The notes beneath the pieces were generated by a model that saw only the letters and a list, made by a program, of their open reading frames with translations, did no database searches and was not told the origin of the DNA. From contig NZ_OZ245846.1 of assembly GCF_965228935.1 (NCBI RefSeq), positions 4,774,001 to 4,838,000 of the forward strand: a stretch of DNA of 64,000 bases, in the 5' to 3' direction. The stretch comes from Ulvibacterium sp965228935 (GTDB lineage Bacteria; Bacteroidota; Bacteroidia; Flavobacteriales; Flavobacteriaceae). How positions within the stretch are numbered: position 1 is the stretch's first letter; each line of letters starts with the position of its first letter. Below are positions 1-8,316 of the stretch, piece after piece. Both the position numbers and the translations under genes were made by a program.

Positions 1-1
1 T

Positions 2-154
2 ATGTACCCTGCCATTTATACAATTATTCCCTTATTGGGCCTTCTATTGGCCGATACCTTTTTTAAGATCCCTAATATCAATAAAATAGTTATTGTACTT
101 ATGATGCTAAGTGTGGGTCTTATCCTGGGCAATTATATCCTAAAATTTATCTAA
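2..154 (+). CDS. 3' end of a small membrane protein (5' end outside window)
   Basis: An open frame of 50 codons runs from the window edge to a TAA at 152-154. It encodes two hydrophobic stretches separated by a short FKIPNINK turn, so it is the C-terminal membrane part of a protein that probably begins upstream. It sits 16 bases before a CCC-motif membrane protein gene. In flavobacteria such genes often follow a DUF2752 membrane protein, so that family is a guess from context, not from a motif seen here. Confidence 0.5.
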   Translation: MYPAIYTIIPLLGLLLADTFFKIPNINKIVIVLMMLSVGLILGNYILKFI

Positions 155-170
155 CTAAACCCTTATAATT

Positions 171-506
171 ATGGAACAACAAAAATTACCTAATGTCACC
201 ATAGCATTGGTATTGGGCATTATATCCTTTCTCTGTTGCTTTTGCAGCTCAGGTATCGGTGGGATTATCATGTCCGGGATTGCATTTTTCCTGACCAGAA
301 AGGACGAGAACACTTATAAGGAAAATCCGGAGAACTATTCTAATTTTAGTCAACTCAAAACGGCCAAGACCGTTGCCCTTATCGGTTTGGCGCTTGGTAT
401 CATTACCTTGTTCTATACTATTTATTCCATCTCCCAGATGGGTGGTATAGACGCCTATATGGAGCAAGTCAGGGAAATGATGGAGCAATACGGAATAGAG
501 GAATAG
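171..506 (+). CDS. CCC-motif small membrane protein
   Basis: A 111-residue protein with two predicted transmembrane helices, at about residues 9-41 and 66-88. The first helix carries the Cys-Cys-x-Cys cluster that gives this flavobacterial family its name (FLCCFCSS). A charged loop between the helices (RKDENTYKENPENYSNFSQLKTAK) resembles the loop of the next protein, so the two are paralogues. The C-terminus is acidic and probably soluble. The gene lies in a tight same-strand group with the flanking small membrane proteins. No enzymatic motif is visible and the function is unknown. Confidence 0.75.
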   Translation: MEQQKLPNVTIALVLGIISFLCCFCSSGIGGIIMSGIAFFLTRKDENTYKENPENYSNFSQLKTAKTVALIGLALGIITLFYTIYSISQMGGIDAYMEQVREMMEQYGIEE

Positions 507-519
507 CAAAAGATATAGT

Positions 520-831
520 ATGAGTCAAAATCCATTGCCCGGAGCAAGTAATGCACTCACCATGGGGATTATATCCTTGGTGGGGGCATTCATTTGCTGC
601 GGCCCTTTCGCCATTATTTTTAGTATTATTGGCCTAAGCAGTGCCAAAAAAGCGGAAAAGTTGTACATGGCCAATCCTGAGATGTATACCGGTTATGAGA
701 ATGTAAAGACGGGAAGAATCCTGTCCTACATCGGGATGGCCGTAGCTCTAATTTATCTAATTTTCATCATTCTCTACTTTGGGGCGATTATTGCCTTTAT
801 AGGAACGGACGGATTTGGCTCTGGACTTTAG
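520..831 (+). CDS. CCC-motif small membrane protein, paralogue of the preceding gene
   Basis: A 103-residue protein with two hydrophobic helices. It shares the pattern of its upstream neighbour: N-terminal MSQNPLPGASNALTMG, a Cys-Cys pair in helix 1 (FICCGPF), a loop with YMANPEMYTGYENVKTGR, then helix 2. Only 13 bases separate the two genes, which implies one transcript. The conserved 'NPE.Y..(Y/F)..(L/V)KT' loop in both copies suggests a shared structural role. Nothing in the sequence points to a substrate or partner. Confidence 0.75.
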   Translation: MSQNPLPGASNALTMGIISLVGAFICCGPFAIIFSIIGLSSAKKAEKLYMANPEMYTGYENVKTGRILSYIGMAVALIYLIFIILYFGAIIAFIGTDGFGSGL

Positions 832-872
832 GGTTGGAAAACACGAAAAGCACATCCAAAAATTAAAAAGTC

Positions 873-993
873 TGTCACATTGAGCCTGCCTTTGTCGGCA
901 GACAGGCGCAGTCGAAATGCTTGGGAACCTCTAAATCGAAACCCTTCGACTGCCTGCCCGACCATGTCATTCAGGCGGGCGCTCAGGATGACA
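873..993. repeat. Nested palindromic intergenic repeat
   Basis: The outer arms are TGTCACATTGAGC with GCAGTCGAAATG on the left, and CCCTTCGACTGC with GCGCTCAGGATGACA on the right; these are largely complementary. Each arm carries its own smaller hairpin insert: CCTGCC..GGCAGACAGG on the left, and a related GCCTGCC/GGCGGGC segment on the right. Palindromes of this TGTCATTGAG/CTCAGGATGACA type are familiar dispersed repeats of flavobacterial genomes. It lies between a + strand operon and the 3' end of rocD, so it may also act as a bidirectional terminator. Confidence 0.7.
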
Positions 994-1019
994 TATTTAG
1001 CCACTTTTTAGAAACGTTT

Positions 1020-2297
1020 TTACTTTTCAAATTCCAAAATGGTCTTGGTAATAATGGCTACGCACTCCAATAATTGTTCCTCGGTCATGACCAACGGAGG
1101 TGCAAATCGAATGATATTCCCGTGAGTGGGTTTGGCCAGAAGTCCGTTTTCCTTTAAGGCGAGGCAAATATTCCAAGCCGTAGAACTATCTTCGGTGTCA
1201 TTAACAACTATGGCATTCAGAAGCCCTTTTCCCCGAACCAACCTTACAAGATCGGTCTGCTGTATCAGCTTTTCCATCTCCCTTCTAAAGATAGTACCCA
1301 GATAATCGGCATTTTCAGCCAAACCTTCCTCCTTTACCACTTCCAAAGCGGCAATGGCCACGGCGCAGGCCAATGGATTCCCCCCAAATGTGGAACCGTG
1401 GTTACCAGGACGTATTACGTCCATAATATCGGTATTGGCCAAAACGGCCGAAACGGGAAACACTCCTCCGGAAAGGGCCTTACCTAAAATTAAGATATCC
1501 GGTTTTACCTCAGGGGTACCACTACATAACTTGTCCGAGCAGGAGCAATTACCACAAGTGGCCAACAATCTCCCTGTGCGTGCGATACCTGTTTGGACTT
1601 CATCGGCAATGAAAAGTACATTGTTTTCCTTACAAAGGGCATGGGCCTCTTTAATATAGGTTTCGTCCGGCACATAGACACCTGCCTCTCCCTGTATGGG
1701 TTCCACCAAAAATCCGGCTACGTTCCCATCTTTCAGAACTTCTTGTAATGCATTTAGGTCATTGTAGCGAATGGAAACGATTCCCGGGGTATACGGCCCA
1801 AAATTCTCGGTGGCCATAGGATCATTGGAAGCGGATATGATAGTTATGGTCCTTCCATGAAAATTATTTTGGCAAACTATAATCTTTGCCTGATTTGCAT
1901 GAATCCCTTTCTTTTCATAACCCCATTTACGGGCCAATTTAATGGCTGTTTCAACAGCTTCGGCCCCCGTATTCATTGGGAGTACCTTATCAAAGCCAAA
2001 ATACTCCGCAGCGAATTTCTCATATCGCCCTAACATATCATTGTAAAAAGCACGTGAGGTAAGCGTTAAGTTTTCCGCCTGCTCCTTGAGCGCAGATATG
2101 ATTTTAGGATGGCAGTGCCCTTGGTTTACGGCGGAGTAGGCTGAAAGGAAATCAAAATATTTGCGCCCCTCAACGTCCCAGACGTATACGCCTTCTCCTC
2201 TACTGAGGACTACAGGCAAGGGATGATAATTCTGTGCTCCATATTTTTGCTCCAATGCAATAGCATCCTTGGAAGTAATACTGCTTATAACCGACAT
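1020..2297 (-). CDS. rocD: Ornithine aminotransferase
   Basis: This is a class III PLP-dependent aminotransferase of 425 residues that converts ornithine and 2-oxoglutarate to glutamate semialdehyde and glutamate in the cytoplasm. The PLP-anchoring aspartate (ADEVQTG, D232) and the Schiff-base lysine (LILGKALSGG, K273) are present, as are the NTGAEAVETAIKLAR cofactor-phosphate region and GSTFGGNPLA. Between them, at residues 248-258, is a cysteine-rich insert with the pattern C-x2-C-x-C-x4-C. I recall similar inserts in Bacteroidota homologues, but it is absent from the eukaryotic enzyme. The length is slightly above the usual 400-410, which the insert explains. The gene stands alone downstream of the sigma factor/DUF6768 pair. 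Confidence 0.93.
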   Translation of the reverse strand: MSVISSITSKDAIALEQKYGAQNYHPLPVVLSRGEGVYVWDVEGRKYFDFLSAYSAVNQGHCHPKIISALKEQAENLTLTSRAFYNDMLGRYEKFAAEYFGFDKVLPMNTGAEAVETAIKLARKWGYEKKGIHANQAKIIVCQNNFHGRTITIISASNDPMATENFGPYTPGIVSIRYNDLNALQEVLKDGNVAGFLVEPIQGEAGVYVPDETYIKEAHALCKENNVLFIADEVQTGIARTGRLLATCGNCSCSDKLCSGTPEVKPDILILGKALSGGVFPVSAVLANTDIMDVIRPGNHGSTFGGNPLACAVAIAALEVVKEEGLAENADYLGTIFRREMEKLIQQTDLVRLVRGKGLLNAIVVNDTEDSSTAWNICLALKENGLLAKPTHGNIIRFAPPLVMTEEQLLECVAIITKTILEFEK

Positions 2298-2401
2298 GAT
2301 GATAAATACCTTTAAATGAGACTATAGCAATTCCTTCTTTGGGAGAGAAATCATCCTTTGTAGAGGCGTAAAATTAATAAATATTGTGGACTATTTTCCA
2401 A

Positions 2402-2788
2402 TTATTTGTCCAACCGGTGTGATAATGCCGCTATCTGGAGCTCCAACCGCTTTAGTTCTCGTAGCATATCGTTCTTGTCCATCTGCATCCAAACAAAAAG
2501 TTTCAACATGCCCATAACGATCATACAAAGGAACCCTCCCGAGCACCATTTGATAAGCGAATTGGTATCCGTGGTGTTGAAAAATTGGACGACGCAATAC
2601 ACAAACAGGGCAAAAACAATAAGGTGTACAATGTTCATAAGGATGGCTAACCATCCGAGTTTACTTTTATAGACCCCTCCCATTTTTCCAAAAAGATCTT
2701 GCTCTTCCAATTGGTCGTAAAACTTGGCTTCTTCCCTATCCAAGGTTTCCTTTATCAGTTCATCGATTTTTTCTTTTTCTGTTTTCAT
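2402..2788 (-). CDS. DUF6768-family membrane protein, partner of the adjacent sigma factor
   Basis: A 128-residue protein. It starts with a charged N-terminal helix (KTEKEKIDELIKETLDREEAKFYDQLEEQDLFGKMGGVYKSK), has two transmembrane helices (about 48-70 and 80-101), and ends with a C-terminal amphipathic segment (RELKRLELQIAALSHRL). The pattern fits the flavobacterial DUF6768 family. The gene starts 4 bases after the stop of the ECF sigma factor, so both are on one mRNA. Small membrane proteins encoded directly after an ECF sigma factor are often its anti-sigma factor. That is an inference here, since no zinc-binding anti-sigma motif is present. Confidence 0.7.
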   Translation of the reverse strand: MKTEKEKIDELIKETLDREEAKFYDQLEEQDLFGKMGGVYKSKLGWLAILMNIVHLIVFALFVYCVVQFFNTTDTNSLIKWCSGGFLCMIVMGMLKLFVWMQMDKNDMLRELKRLELQIAALSHRLDK

Positions 2789-2792
2789 TTGT

Positions 2793-3326
2793 CTATTTTT
2801 TAAGAATTGTTTTTAACTTTTCCCGGGCATGAAATAATCGCGATTTCACGGTTCCCGTGGATATTTCGAGAATAGTGCCTATTTCCTTTAGGGAATACTC
2901 CTCCGTATAAAACAATCGAAGTACCACCTGTTGGTCGTTCGGCAATAGTTTTATGGCTTTTTCCAGTTGGATCAAATCGGACTCTTTATCTTCATCCATA
3001 TCCGCGTCATACCGTGTATTACGATAGCCTTTTAGCCTTTCCCGGTCATTTTTATTTCGGTTGAGAAAATCCAATGATTTTCGGGTCACTATTCGCATGG
3101 CCCAACTCCCAAAGGCATTGGGATCCCTAATACCGGTCAACTTGGCAATGATGATGCTCCAACTATCCTGAACAATGTCCTTGGCCACATCCAGATCATG
3201 GGTATACCAATAGGAGTGTCTACATAACTTTCCATGATATCGCTTTACCAATAACCCAAGGGCCTTTTTGTCCCCTGATTGGTATTGCAGTACCAGCAAG
3301 GCATCGAATGTTTTGTTCGGATCCAT
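2793..3326 (-). CDS. ECF-type RNA polymerase sigma factor
   Basis: A 177-residue sigma-70 family protein with only regions 2 and 4, as in the ECF group. Region 2 is recognisable at about residues 25-90 (HDLDVAKDIVQDSWSIIIAKL, then FGSWAMRIVTRKSLDFLNR). Region 4, at about 120-172, has the helix-turn-helix pattern (LPNDQQVVLRLFYTEEYSLKEIGTILEISTGTVKSRLFHAREKL). A short acidic linker (DADMDEDKESD) separates them. The gene is transcribed toward the DUF6768 gene and diverges from rlmD across a 122-base gap, which contains the inverted repeat AGTGAA/TTCACT at 3358-3374. Confidence 0.92.
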   Translation of the reverse strand: MDPNKTFDALLVLQYQSGDKKALGLLVKRYHGKLCRHSYWYTHDLDVAKDIVQDSWSIIIAKLTGIRDPNAFGSWAMRIVTRKSLDFLNRNKNDRERLKGYRNTRYDADMDEDKESDLIQLEKAIKLLPNDQQVVLRLFYTEEYSLKEIGTILEISTGTVKSRLFHAREKLKTILKK

Positions 3327-3436
3327 AATATCCCTGTCTATCCTAAAGACCCAAAAGAGTGAAAAAGGTTCACTTTTTTAACTTTTTTTAATAGTATTCC
3401 TTTTAAAGATACCCTTATTAAATACAATGCTATTAG

Positions 3437-3444
3437 TACTTTTG
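3437..3444 (+). promoter_or_regulatory. TAnnTTTG box immediately before rlmD
   Basis: TACTTTTG matches the Bacteroidota -7 element TAnnTTTG. The rlmD ATG follows only four bases later, which would put the transcription start at or next to the start codon and give a leaderless or nearly leaderless mRNA. No convincing -33 TTG was found at the usual spacing, so this may be a chance match. Confidence 0.4.
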
Positions 3445-3448
3445 TCTA

Positions 3449-4864
3449 ATGCGCAAAAAATCCGCCCGCCCCTTTTTTGAGAACATAGCAGTAATCGATG
3501 CCGGTGCCAAGGGCAAAGCTATAGGCAAGGCTCCTGATGGAAGGGTCATTTTTTTGACCAATGCCGTTCCAGGCGATGTCGTAGATGTACAGACCTTAAA
3601 GAAACGAAAATCCTTCTTTGAGGGAGTGGCCACCAATTTTCATTCCCTTTCGGATAAACGAACGGAACCCGTGTGCCAACATTTTGGGGTATGTGGCGGT
3701 TGCAAGTGGCAGCATATGGATTACGACCACCAGTTGTACTATAAGCAGCGGGAAGTGGAAAACAATTTAAGGCGTATCGGACATCTGGAACTCCCTGAAA
3801 TATCCCCCATAATAGGATCGGATAGAACGTATTTCTATCGTAACAAGATGGAGTTTTCTTTTTCGGACAGCCGTTGGTTGACTTTGGAGGAAATTCAGTC
3901 CGATAAGAAAATTTCAGACAAAAATGCACTTGGGTTTCATATCCCGGGCATGTGGGACAAAATTTTGGACATTGAAAAGTGCCACTTGCAACCCGATCCC
4001 TCCAATGCCATTCGTTTGGCGGTCAAGGAATTTGCGATTGAAAATGGGTTCTCTTTCTTCAACCCCAGGGAACAACATGGGCTGTTACGTACCCTAATAA
4101 TCCGAACATCTTCAACGGGCGAGGTTATGGTACTGATTCAGTTTTTTAAAGATGATTCGATAAAAAGAAATTCACTTTTAAATCATTTGAGCGAGAGTTT
4201 TCCTGAAATCACGGCACTCCTTTATGTAATCAATCAAAAGCAGAACGATACCATTTACGATCAAGAAGTGATATGTTATTCGGGTCGTGATTATATTTTG
4301 GAGGAAATGGAAGGCCTGAGTTTTAAAATCGATGCAAAATCATTTTTTCAGACGAATTCCGAACAAGCCTATGAACTGTATAAGGTAGTTAGGGATTTTG
4401 CCGCACTGACCGGAACGGAATTGGTATACGACCTGTATACCGGTACCGGCACCATAGCCCAATTTATAGCAAAAAAAGCGAAAAGGGTTATTGGGATTGA
4501 GGCGGTTCCCGAATCCATTGCCAATGCCCAAGAAAATGCAAAACGCAACAGCATAGAAAATGTTGATTTCTTTGTTGGGGATATGAAAACGATCTTTGAT
4601 GAAAAGTTTAGTGTAGAAAATGGAAATCCGGATGTACTCATAACCGATCCTCCACGTGATGGAATGCACAAGGATGTGGTACGGCAAATTTTGGAAATCG
4701 CACCAAAAAAAGTGGTATATGTAAGTTGCAATAGTGCTACCCAAGCAAGGGATTTGGAGCTGATGAAAGAAAAGTATGAAATAACCCGGATACAACCCGT
4801 GGATATGTTCCCCCAGACCCATCACGTGGAAAATGTTGTACTTTTGGAGAAGTTGGGTCTATGA
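3449..4864 (+). CDS. rlmD: 23S rRNA (uracil-1939-C5)-methyltransferase RlmD
   Basis: A 471-residue RNA m5U methyltransferase. The N-terminal TRAM domain (about 8-62) is followed by the iron-sulfur cysteines C76, C82 and C85 (CQHFGVCGGC) with the fourth at C178. The SAM-binding domain shows YDLYTGTGTIAQFIA. The catalytic loops TDPPRDGM and YVSCNSATQARDL contain the nucleophilic cysteine of the SCN motif. The length is typical for Bacteroidota RlmD. The start is set by the ATG at 3449, just before the TRAM domain. The last four bases overlap the start of the next gene (ATGA), which implies translational coupling with the DUF6452 lipoprotein. Confidence 0.93.
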   Translation: MRKKSARPFFENIAVIDAGAKGKAIGKAPDGRVIFLTNAVPGDVVDVQTLKKRKSFFEGVATNFHSLSDKRTEPVCQHFGVCGGCKWQHMDYDHQLYYKQREVENNLRRIGHLELPEISPIIGSDRTYFYRNKMEFSFSDSRWLTLEEIQSDKKISDKNALGFHIPGMWDKILDIEKCHLQPDPSNAIRLAVKEFAIENGFSFFNPREQHGLLRTLIIRTSSTGEVMVLIQFFKDDSIKRNSLLNHLSESFPEITALLYVINQKQNDTIYDQEVICYSGRDYILEEMEGLSFKIDAKSFFQTNSEQAYELYKVVRDFAALTGTELVYDLYTGTGTIAQFIAKKAKRVIGIEAVPESIANAQENAKRNSIENVDFFVGDMKTIFDEKFSVENGNPDVLITDPPRDGMHKDVVRQILEIAPKKVVYVSCNSATQARDLELMKEKYEITRIQPVDMFPQTHHVENVVLLEKLGL

Positions 4865-5364
4865 AGAAAATCACCATAACTTTACTTGTACTCTCGGGGA
4901 TTATATCATTTTCCGCATGTGAAAAGGACGATATCTGTGTAGATGGTGATACTCCCCTGCTGATTGTCCGGTTTTATGACATGGAAGACACTACGGAAAC
5001 CAAGCAAGTCCCAGGTCTTCAGGTAAACGGCTTGATTATTGGAACCGATACCCTGGAAATCCTGGCCAACGCCTCATTGGATTCAATAGCCCTGCCGTTA
5101 AGGGCAGCCGAGAGCAATACGTCATTTTTGATTTCACAGACTTTGAGCAACCCGGATACTACCCTTACCAATATACTCACCTTTTCTTATGAAGTACAGG
5201 ATAAATTTGTTTCCCGTGCTTGTGGTTTTGTGGCTAATTATGATGGATTGGACGCTACCGCTGTGGTAGGTACGATGGAAGATTCCTTGTGGATAAGGGA
5301 TATAGAGATAATAACACCACTGGTTGAAAATTCTACGGAAGCCCATGTTAAGATATTTCATTAG
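4861..5364 (+). CDS. DUF6452-family lipoprotein
   Basis: A 167-residue exported lipoprotein. The signal peptide ends in the lipobox ISFSAC, so Cys20 would be the lipidated residue. The mature N-terminus has the family pattern EKDDICVDGDTPLLIVRFYD. Fold prediction by eye is all-beta. The ATG overlaps the rlmD stop, and its own 3' end overlaps the DUF6048 gene. This rlmD-DUF6452-DUF6048 order is common in flavobacteria. The function is unknown; the paired arrangement with an outer-membrane-barrel-like protein suggests a role at the outer membrane. Confidence 0.8.
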   Translation: MKKITITLLVLSGIISFSACEKDDICVDGDTPLLIVRFYDMEDTTETKQVPGLQVNGLIIGTDTLEILANASLDSIALPLRAAESNTSFLISQTLSNPDTTLTNILTFSYEVQDKFVSRACGFVANYDGLDATAVVGTMEDSLWIRDIEIITPLVENSTEAHVKIFH

Positions 5365-6133
5365 CCTATTTCTTATCCTAGGCTTTGTGCCCATGAAAGC
5401 GCAACAAGAGCCTATAGACCTTCAGCCCAAAGACACGGTTGTCTATGAACAGCCTTATGGCATCCGAGTGGGCGTAGACCTCAGCCGTCCTATAGTAACT
5501 TTTTTTCAGGATAATTATACGGGCTTCGAAATTGTAGGTGATTACCGGCTGGGGCAAAAATTATATTTGGCCGCGGAATTGGGCAATGAGGAGAAGTCCA
5601 GAATAGAGGAATTGGGGGGTATAGATGTACCCAACGATGCCGAACTTTATGATTTTACCACTTCGGGTAGTTACCTCAAATTGGGAGTCGACTACAATAC
5701 CTATGAAAACTGGTATGGGATGAACAACTCCATTTTTGTCGGCGGACGCTTTGCCATTAGTAGTTTTAGCCAAACCGTAAATAGCTTCCGTTTTTACGAA
5801 AGTAATCGATATTGGAGTCGGGATCAATTTGCCCTGGGTTCTACGGAAGTACATGAATTCAGTGGCCGGACACAATCCTGGATCGAATTCGTCTTTGGAA
5901 CCAAAGTAGAGCTTTTTGCGAATATTTATATAGGGGGCAGTATTCGCCTGGGCTTTTTATTTAGCGATCCGAACGAAGAGCCTTTTCCCAATTTATTCAT
6001 CCCTGGGTTCAACAAGGTAACGGAAGGGAGTAAATTTGGTGTAGGCTATAACTATTCCATTTCCTATCTGATTCCCTTATACAAAAAAGTCAAAAAACCG
6101 GAGGAAACAGAACAACAGGAGAGTGAGGAATAG
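5345..6133 (+). CDS. DUF6048-family protein, probable outer-membrane beta-barrel
   Basis: A protein of about 262 residues with an N-terminal signal peptide (MLRYFISLFLILGFVPMKAQ) and many alternating beta-strands with aromatic ends, as in small outer-membrane barrels. A longer frame beginning at a TTG (5324) exists. The ATG at 5345 is preferred because it places the signal peptide at the N-terminus. It overlaps the preceding lipoprotein gene by 20 bases in another frame. The C-terminus is a charged tail (KKPEETEQQESEE). It converges on the small membrane protein gene, with a single base between the two stops. Confidence 0.78.
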   Translation: MLRYFISLFLILGFVPMKAQQEPIDLQPKDTVVYEQPYGIRVGVDLSRPIVTFFQDNYTGFEIVGDYRLGQKLYLAAELGNEEKSRIEELGGIDVPNDAELYDFTTSGSYLKLGVDYNTYENWYGMNNSIFVGGRFAISSFSQTVNSFRFYESNRYWSRDQFALGSTEVHEFSGRTQSWIEFVFGTKVELFANIYIGGSIRLGFLFSDPNEEPFPNLFIPGFNKVTEGSKFGVGYNYSISYLIPLYKKVKKPEETEQQESEE

Positions 6134-6134
6134 T

Positions 6135-6365
6135 TTATAGTTCCCGTATTCCCTTTATAAAAATCCATTTCATTAACACCTTTTCACCTTCTTCGGTCTG
6201 GATGGCCCCAAATTTAGGGGCCAACACGTTCGCAATGATGGCAGAGGTCACTGCCAAGAAAATTCGATTGATGGGTAAAAAATGTCCCAAAATCAATCGG
6301 GCAATAAGGAACAAGGTTACAAAAGCGATAAAATTGAATAAAAGGGCCTTATACTTGGGTCGCAT
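6135..6365 (-). CDS. Small conserved membrane protein, function unknown
   Basis: A 76-residue protein with two hydrophobic segments (about 8-27 and 32-48) and a short basic tail. It begins 23 bases after the stop of the THUMP methyltransferase gene on the same strand, so the two are likely co-transcribed. No catalytic or metal-binding motif is visible. It is listed as real because it is tightly packed between two genes and has an ATG start, but support is modest. Confidence 0.6.
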   Translation of the reverse strand: MRPKYKALLFNFIAFVTLFLIARLILGHFLPINRIFLAVTSAIIANVLAPKFGAIQTEEGEKVLMKWIFIKGIREL

Positions 6366-6388
6366 GGTTTAGAGAGGTTTCGAACGAA

Positions 6389-7549
6389 TTATGGGGACTG
6401 GTATTTTGCCTTCTTACTTCCTTCATACATTACATATTTTACCAAACGCGATTCCAAATGACTATTGAAAACCTTGATCTTTCGCGAAGGTCGCAGGCCT
6501 ACATGCTTCAAGGCTTCCAAATTAGAGGTGATGAACCAGGCATCCGTACCCGGATATCTCTGTTTTAAGGTATCTCCAATAGCCCCATAGAACTTCTTCA
6601 TATCCAGGTTCAAACGTTCCCCATAGGGTGGATTGAATACCATATGTAACCTCCCCTCGGTAAACTTTTCCGTGGCAAAAAAGTTCTTTTGTTCTATGGT
6701 AACATATTCGGAAAGGTTTGCATTTTCAATGTTATCCTGTGCTTTACGCACTGCTGAAGGAGCTTTGTCATAACCTACTATCCTGAAAGGGAACTCCCGA
6801 GCCTTGTTTAAACTGGACTCCAAAATCGTATTATAAAGTCTGGAATCAAAATCGTACCATTTTTCAAAGGCAAAACCCTTTCGATTGATATTTGCCGGAA
6901 TGTTGCACGCAATCATTGCCGCTTCGATCAATAAGGTACCGCTACCACACATGGGATCCAGAAAATGAGACCGGCCATCCCAACCACTCAATAGAAGTAA
7001 CCCAGCGGCCAGCACCTCATTTATCGGGGCGATATTAGTAGCGGAGCGATAGCCCCTATGGTGCAGGGAATTCCCGGAACTGTCCACGGAAACATTACAA
7101 TGTTCGTGCTGTATATGGATGTTTATCCGGATGTCCGGGTTCTTGATATCCACATTGGGTCGCTTCCCATCCAAGGCTCGAAACTTATCCGCAATAGCGT
7201 CCTTTACCTTTTGGGAAACATAGAGGGAGTGCGTAAACTTATCCGAATGCAGGGTAGTATCTATGGCAAACGTCGAATCTACGGAAAGATAGTCCGACCA
7301 GTCCATGGCATAAATCTTTCGATACAAGTCATGGGCATTACGGATGGAAAAGGAATATATGGGCTTAACGATCTTTATGGCCGTACGAAGGCATAGGTTG
7401 GCCTTGTACATAAATCCGATATCCCCTTCAAAGGACACATTTCGCGTACCGATTTTTACGTTCCCGGCACCTAGATTGCGTAATTCCTTAGCCAATATCT
7501 CCTCAAAACCGAACAAGGTCTTAGCCACCATGGTAAAGTTGTTGCCCAT
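6389..7549 (-). CDS. THUMP-domain RNA guanine-N2 methyltransferase (RlmL N-terminal type)
   Basis: A 386-residue SAM-dependent RNA methyltransferase. The THUMP RNA-binding domain spans about residues 1-155. The Rossmann methyltransferase domain follows: DPMCGSGTLLIEAAMIA binds SAM, and MVFNPPYGERL is the NPPY catalytic motif of N2-guanine methyltransferases. It matches the N-terminal half of E. coli RlmKL, which modifies G2445 of 23S rRNA, and lacks the RlmK half. The exact target base is inferred from the family. It is divergent from the ZIP transporter and followed by a small membrane protein gene. Confidence 0.88.
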   Translation of the reverse strand: MGNNFTMVAKTLFGFEEILAKELRNLGAGNVKIGTRNVSFEGDIGFMYKANLCLRTAIKIVKPIYSFSIRNAHDLYRKIYAMDWSDYLSVDSTFAIDTTLHSDKFTHSLYVSQKVKDAIADKFRALDGKRPNVDIKNPDIRINIHIQHEHCNVSVDSSGNSLHHRGYRSATNIAPINEVLAAGLLLLSGWDGRSHFLDPMCGSGTLLIEAAMIACNIPANINRKGFAFEKWYDFDSRLYNTILESSLNKAREFPFRIVGYDKAPSAVRKAQDNIENANLSEYVTIEQKNFFATEKFTEGRLHMVFNPPYGERLNLDMKKFYGAIGDTLKQRYPGTDAWFITSNLEALKHVGLRPSRKIKVFNSHLESRLVKYVMYEGSKKAKYQSP

Positions 7550-7644
7550 TCTTTGTTATCAAATTGAATCAAAAATACAGTATTTTTGAGCCTTATGGAT
7601 TTATGTTTACCTAAATCCCAAAAACAACCTAACCCAATTATCTG

Positions 7645-8316
7645 TTGAAGTATCTTTTGCTCGTTCTCGCTGTATTGCTGAGTTTTGGTTTTGTAGTTCT
7701 TTTTAAACCAAAAAACAAAGCAAATTTTAAACTCCTCCTGGCCTTTAGTGGAGCATTTTTATTGGCTTTGACCCTTTTTGAGCTTTTTCCAAAGGCCTAT
7801 GTAAACTCCAATGCAAAAATCATTGGGGTCTTCATTATGTTGGGAATCCTTCTCCAAATATTTTTGGAATTTTTCTCCAAGGGCGCGGAACATGGTCATA
7901 TCCACATGAACGAGGAAAAGACACTATTTCCTTGGCTTTTATTCGTTAGCTTGTCCGTACATGCTTTTCTGGAAGGTTTCCCGGTTCAAGAAAATGATAC
8001 CATTATGTATGGTATATTGGTTCATAAAGTTCCCATAGCCATTATTCTGGGCATCTTTCTTTTAGGCTCTAAAATACGAATGGTCTATGCCCTGTTGTTC
8101 ATAGGGCTTTTTGCATTGATGACCCCCTTGGGCAGTTTTTTTGCGACCAATGTCGACTTCGTATCCCCTTATTTAAGTTATATCAATGCCGTGGTAATCG
8201 GGGTTTTTTTGCATATCTCCACGGTCATTCTTTTTGAAAGTTCCGAAGGCCATACCTTCAACATTCGGAAATTATTGGTTATCGTTTTGGGAATAGTTAT
8301 AGCATATCTACTGTGA
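7645..8316 (+). CDS. ZIP-family metal transporter
   Basis: A 223-residue integral membrane protein with about seven to eight hydrophobic helices. Helix 4 carries the conserved metal-site sequence HAFLEGFPVQ and helix 5 carries HKVPIAIIL, both hallmarks of ZIP (zinc/iron permease) proteins. A His-rich stretch (EHGHIHMNEEK) lies in the intracellular loop. The start is a TTG at 7645: an in-frame stop lies just upstream and no ATG or GTG precedes the first helix. It is a single gene, divergent from the methyltransferase. Confidence 0.88.
   Translation: MKYLLLVLAVLLSFGFVVLFKPKNKANFKLLLAFSGAFLLALTLFELFPKAYVNSNAKIIGVFIMLGILLQIFLEFFSKGAEHGHIHMNEEKTLFPWLLFVSLSVHAFLEGFPVQENDTIMYGILVHKVPIAIILGIFLLGSKIRMVYALLFIGLFALMTPLGSFFATNVDFVSPYLSYINAVVIGVFLHISTVILFESSEGHTFNIRKLLVIVLGIVIAYLL

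Noticed and set aside
2391..2654. Minus-strand 87-codon frame with several Cys and His
   Set aside because: It lies inside the DUF6768 gene in another frame; the apparent Cys/His pattern is a by-product of that gene.
3546..3929. Minus-strand 127-codon frame with Cys-rich composition
   Set aside because: Complete shadow of rlmD, whose motifs fix the coding frame.
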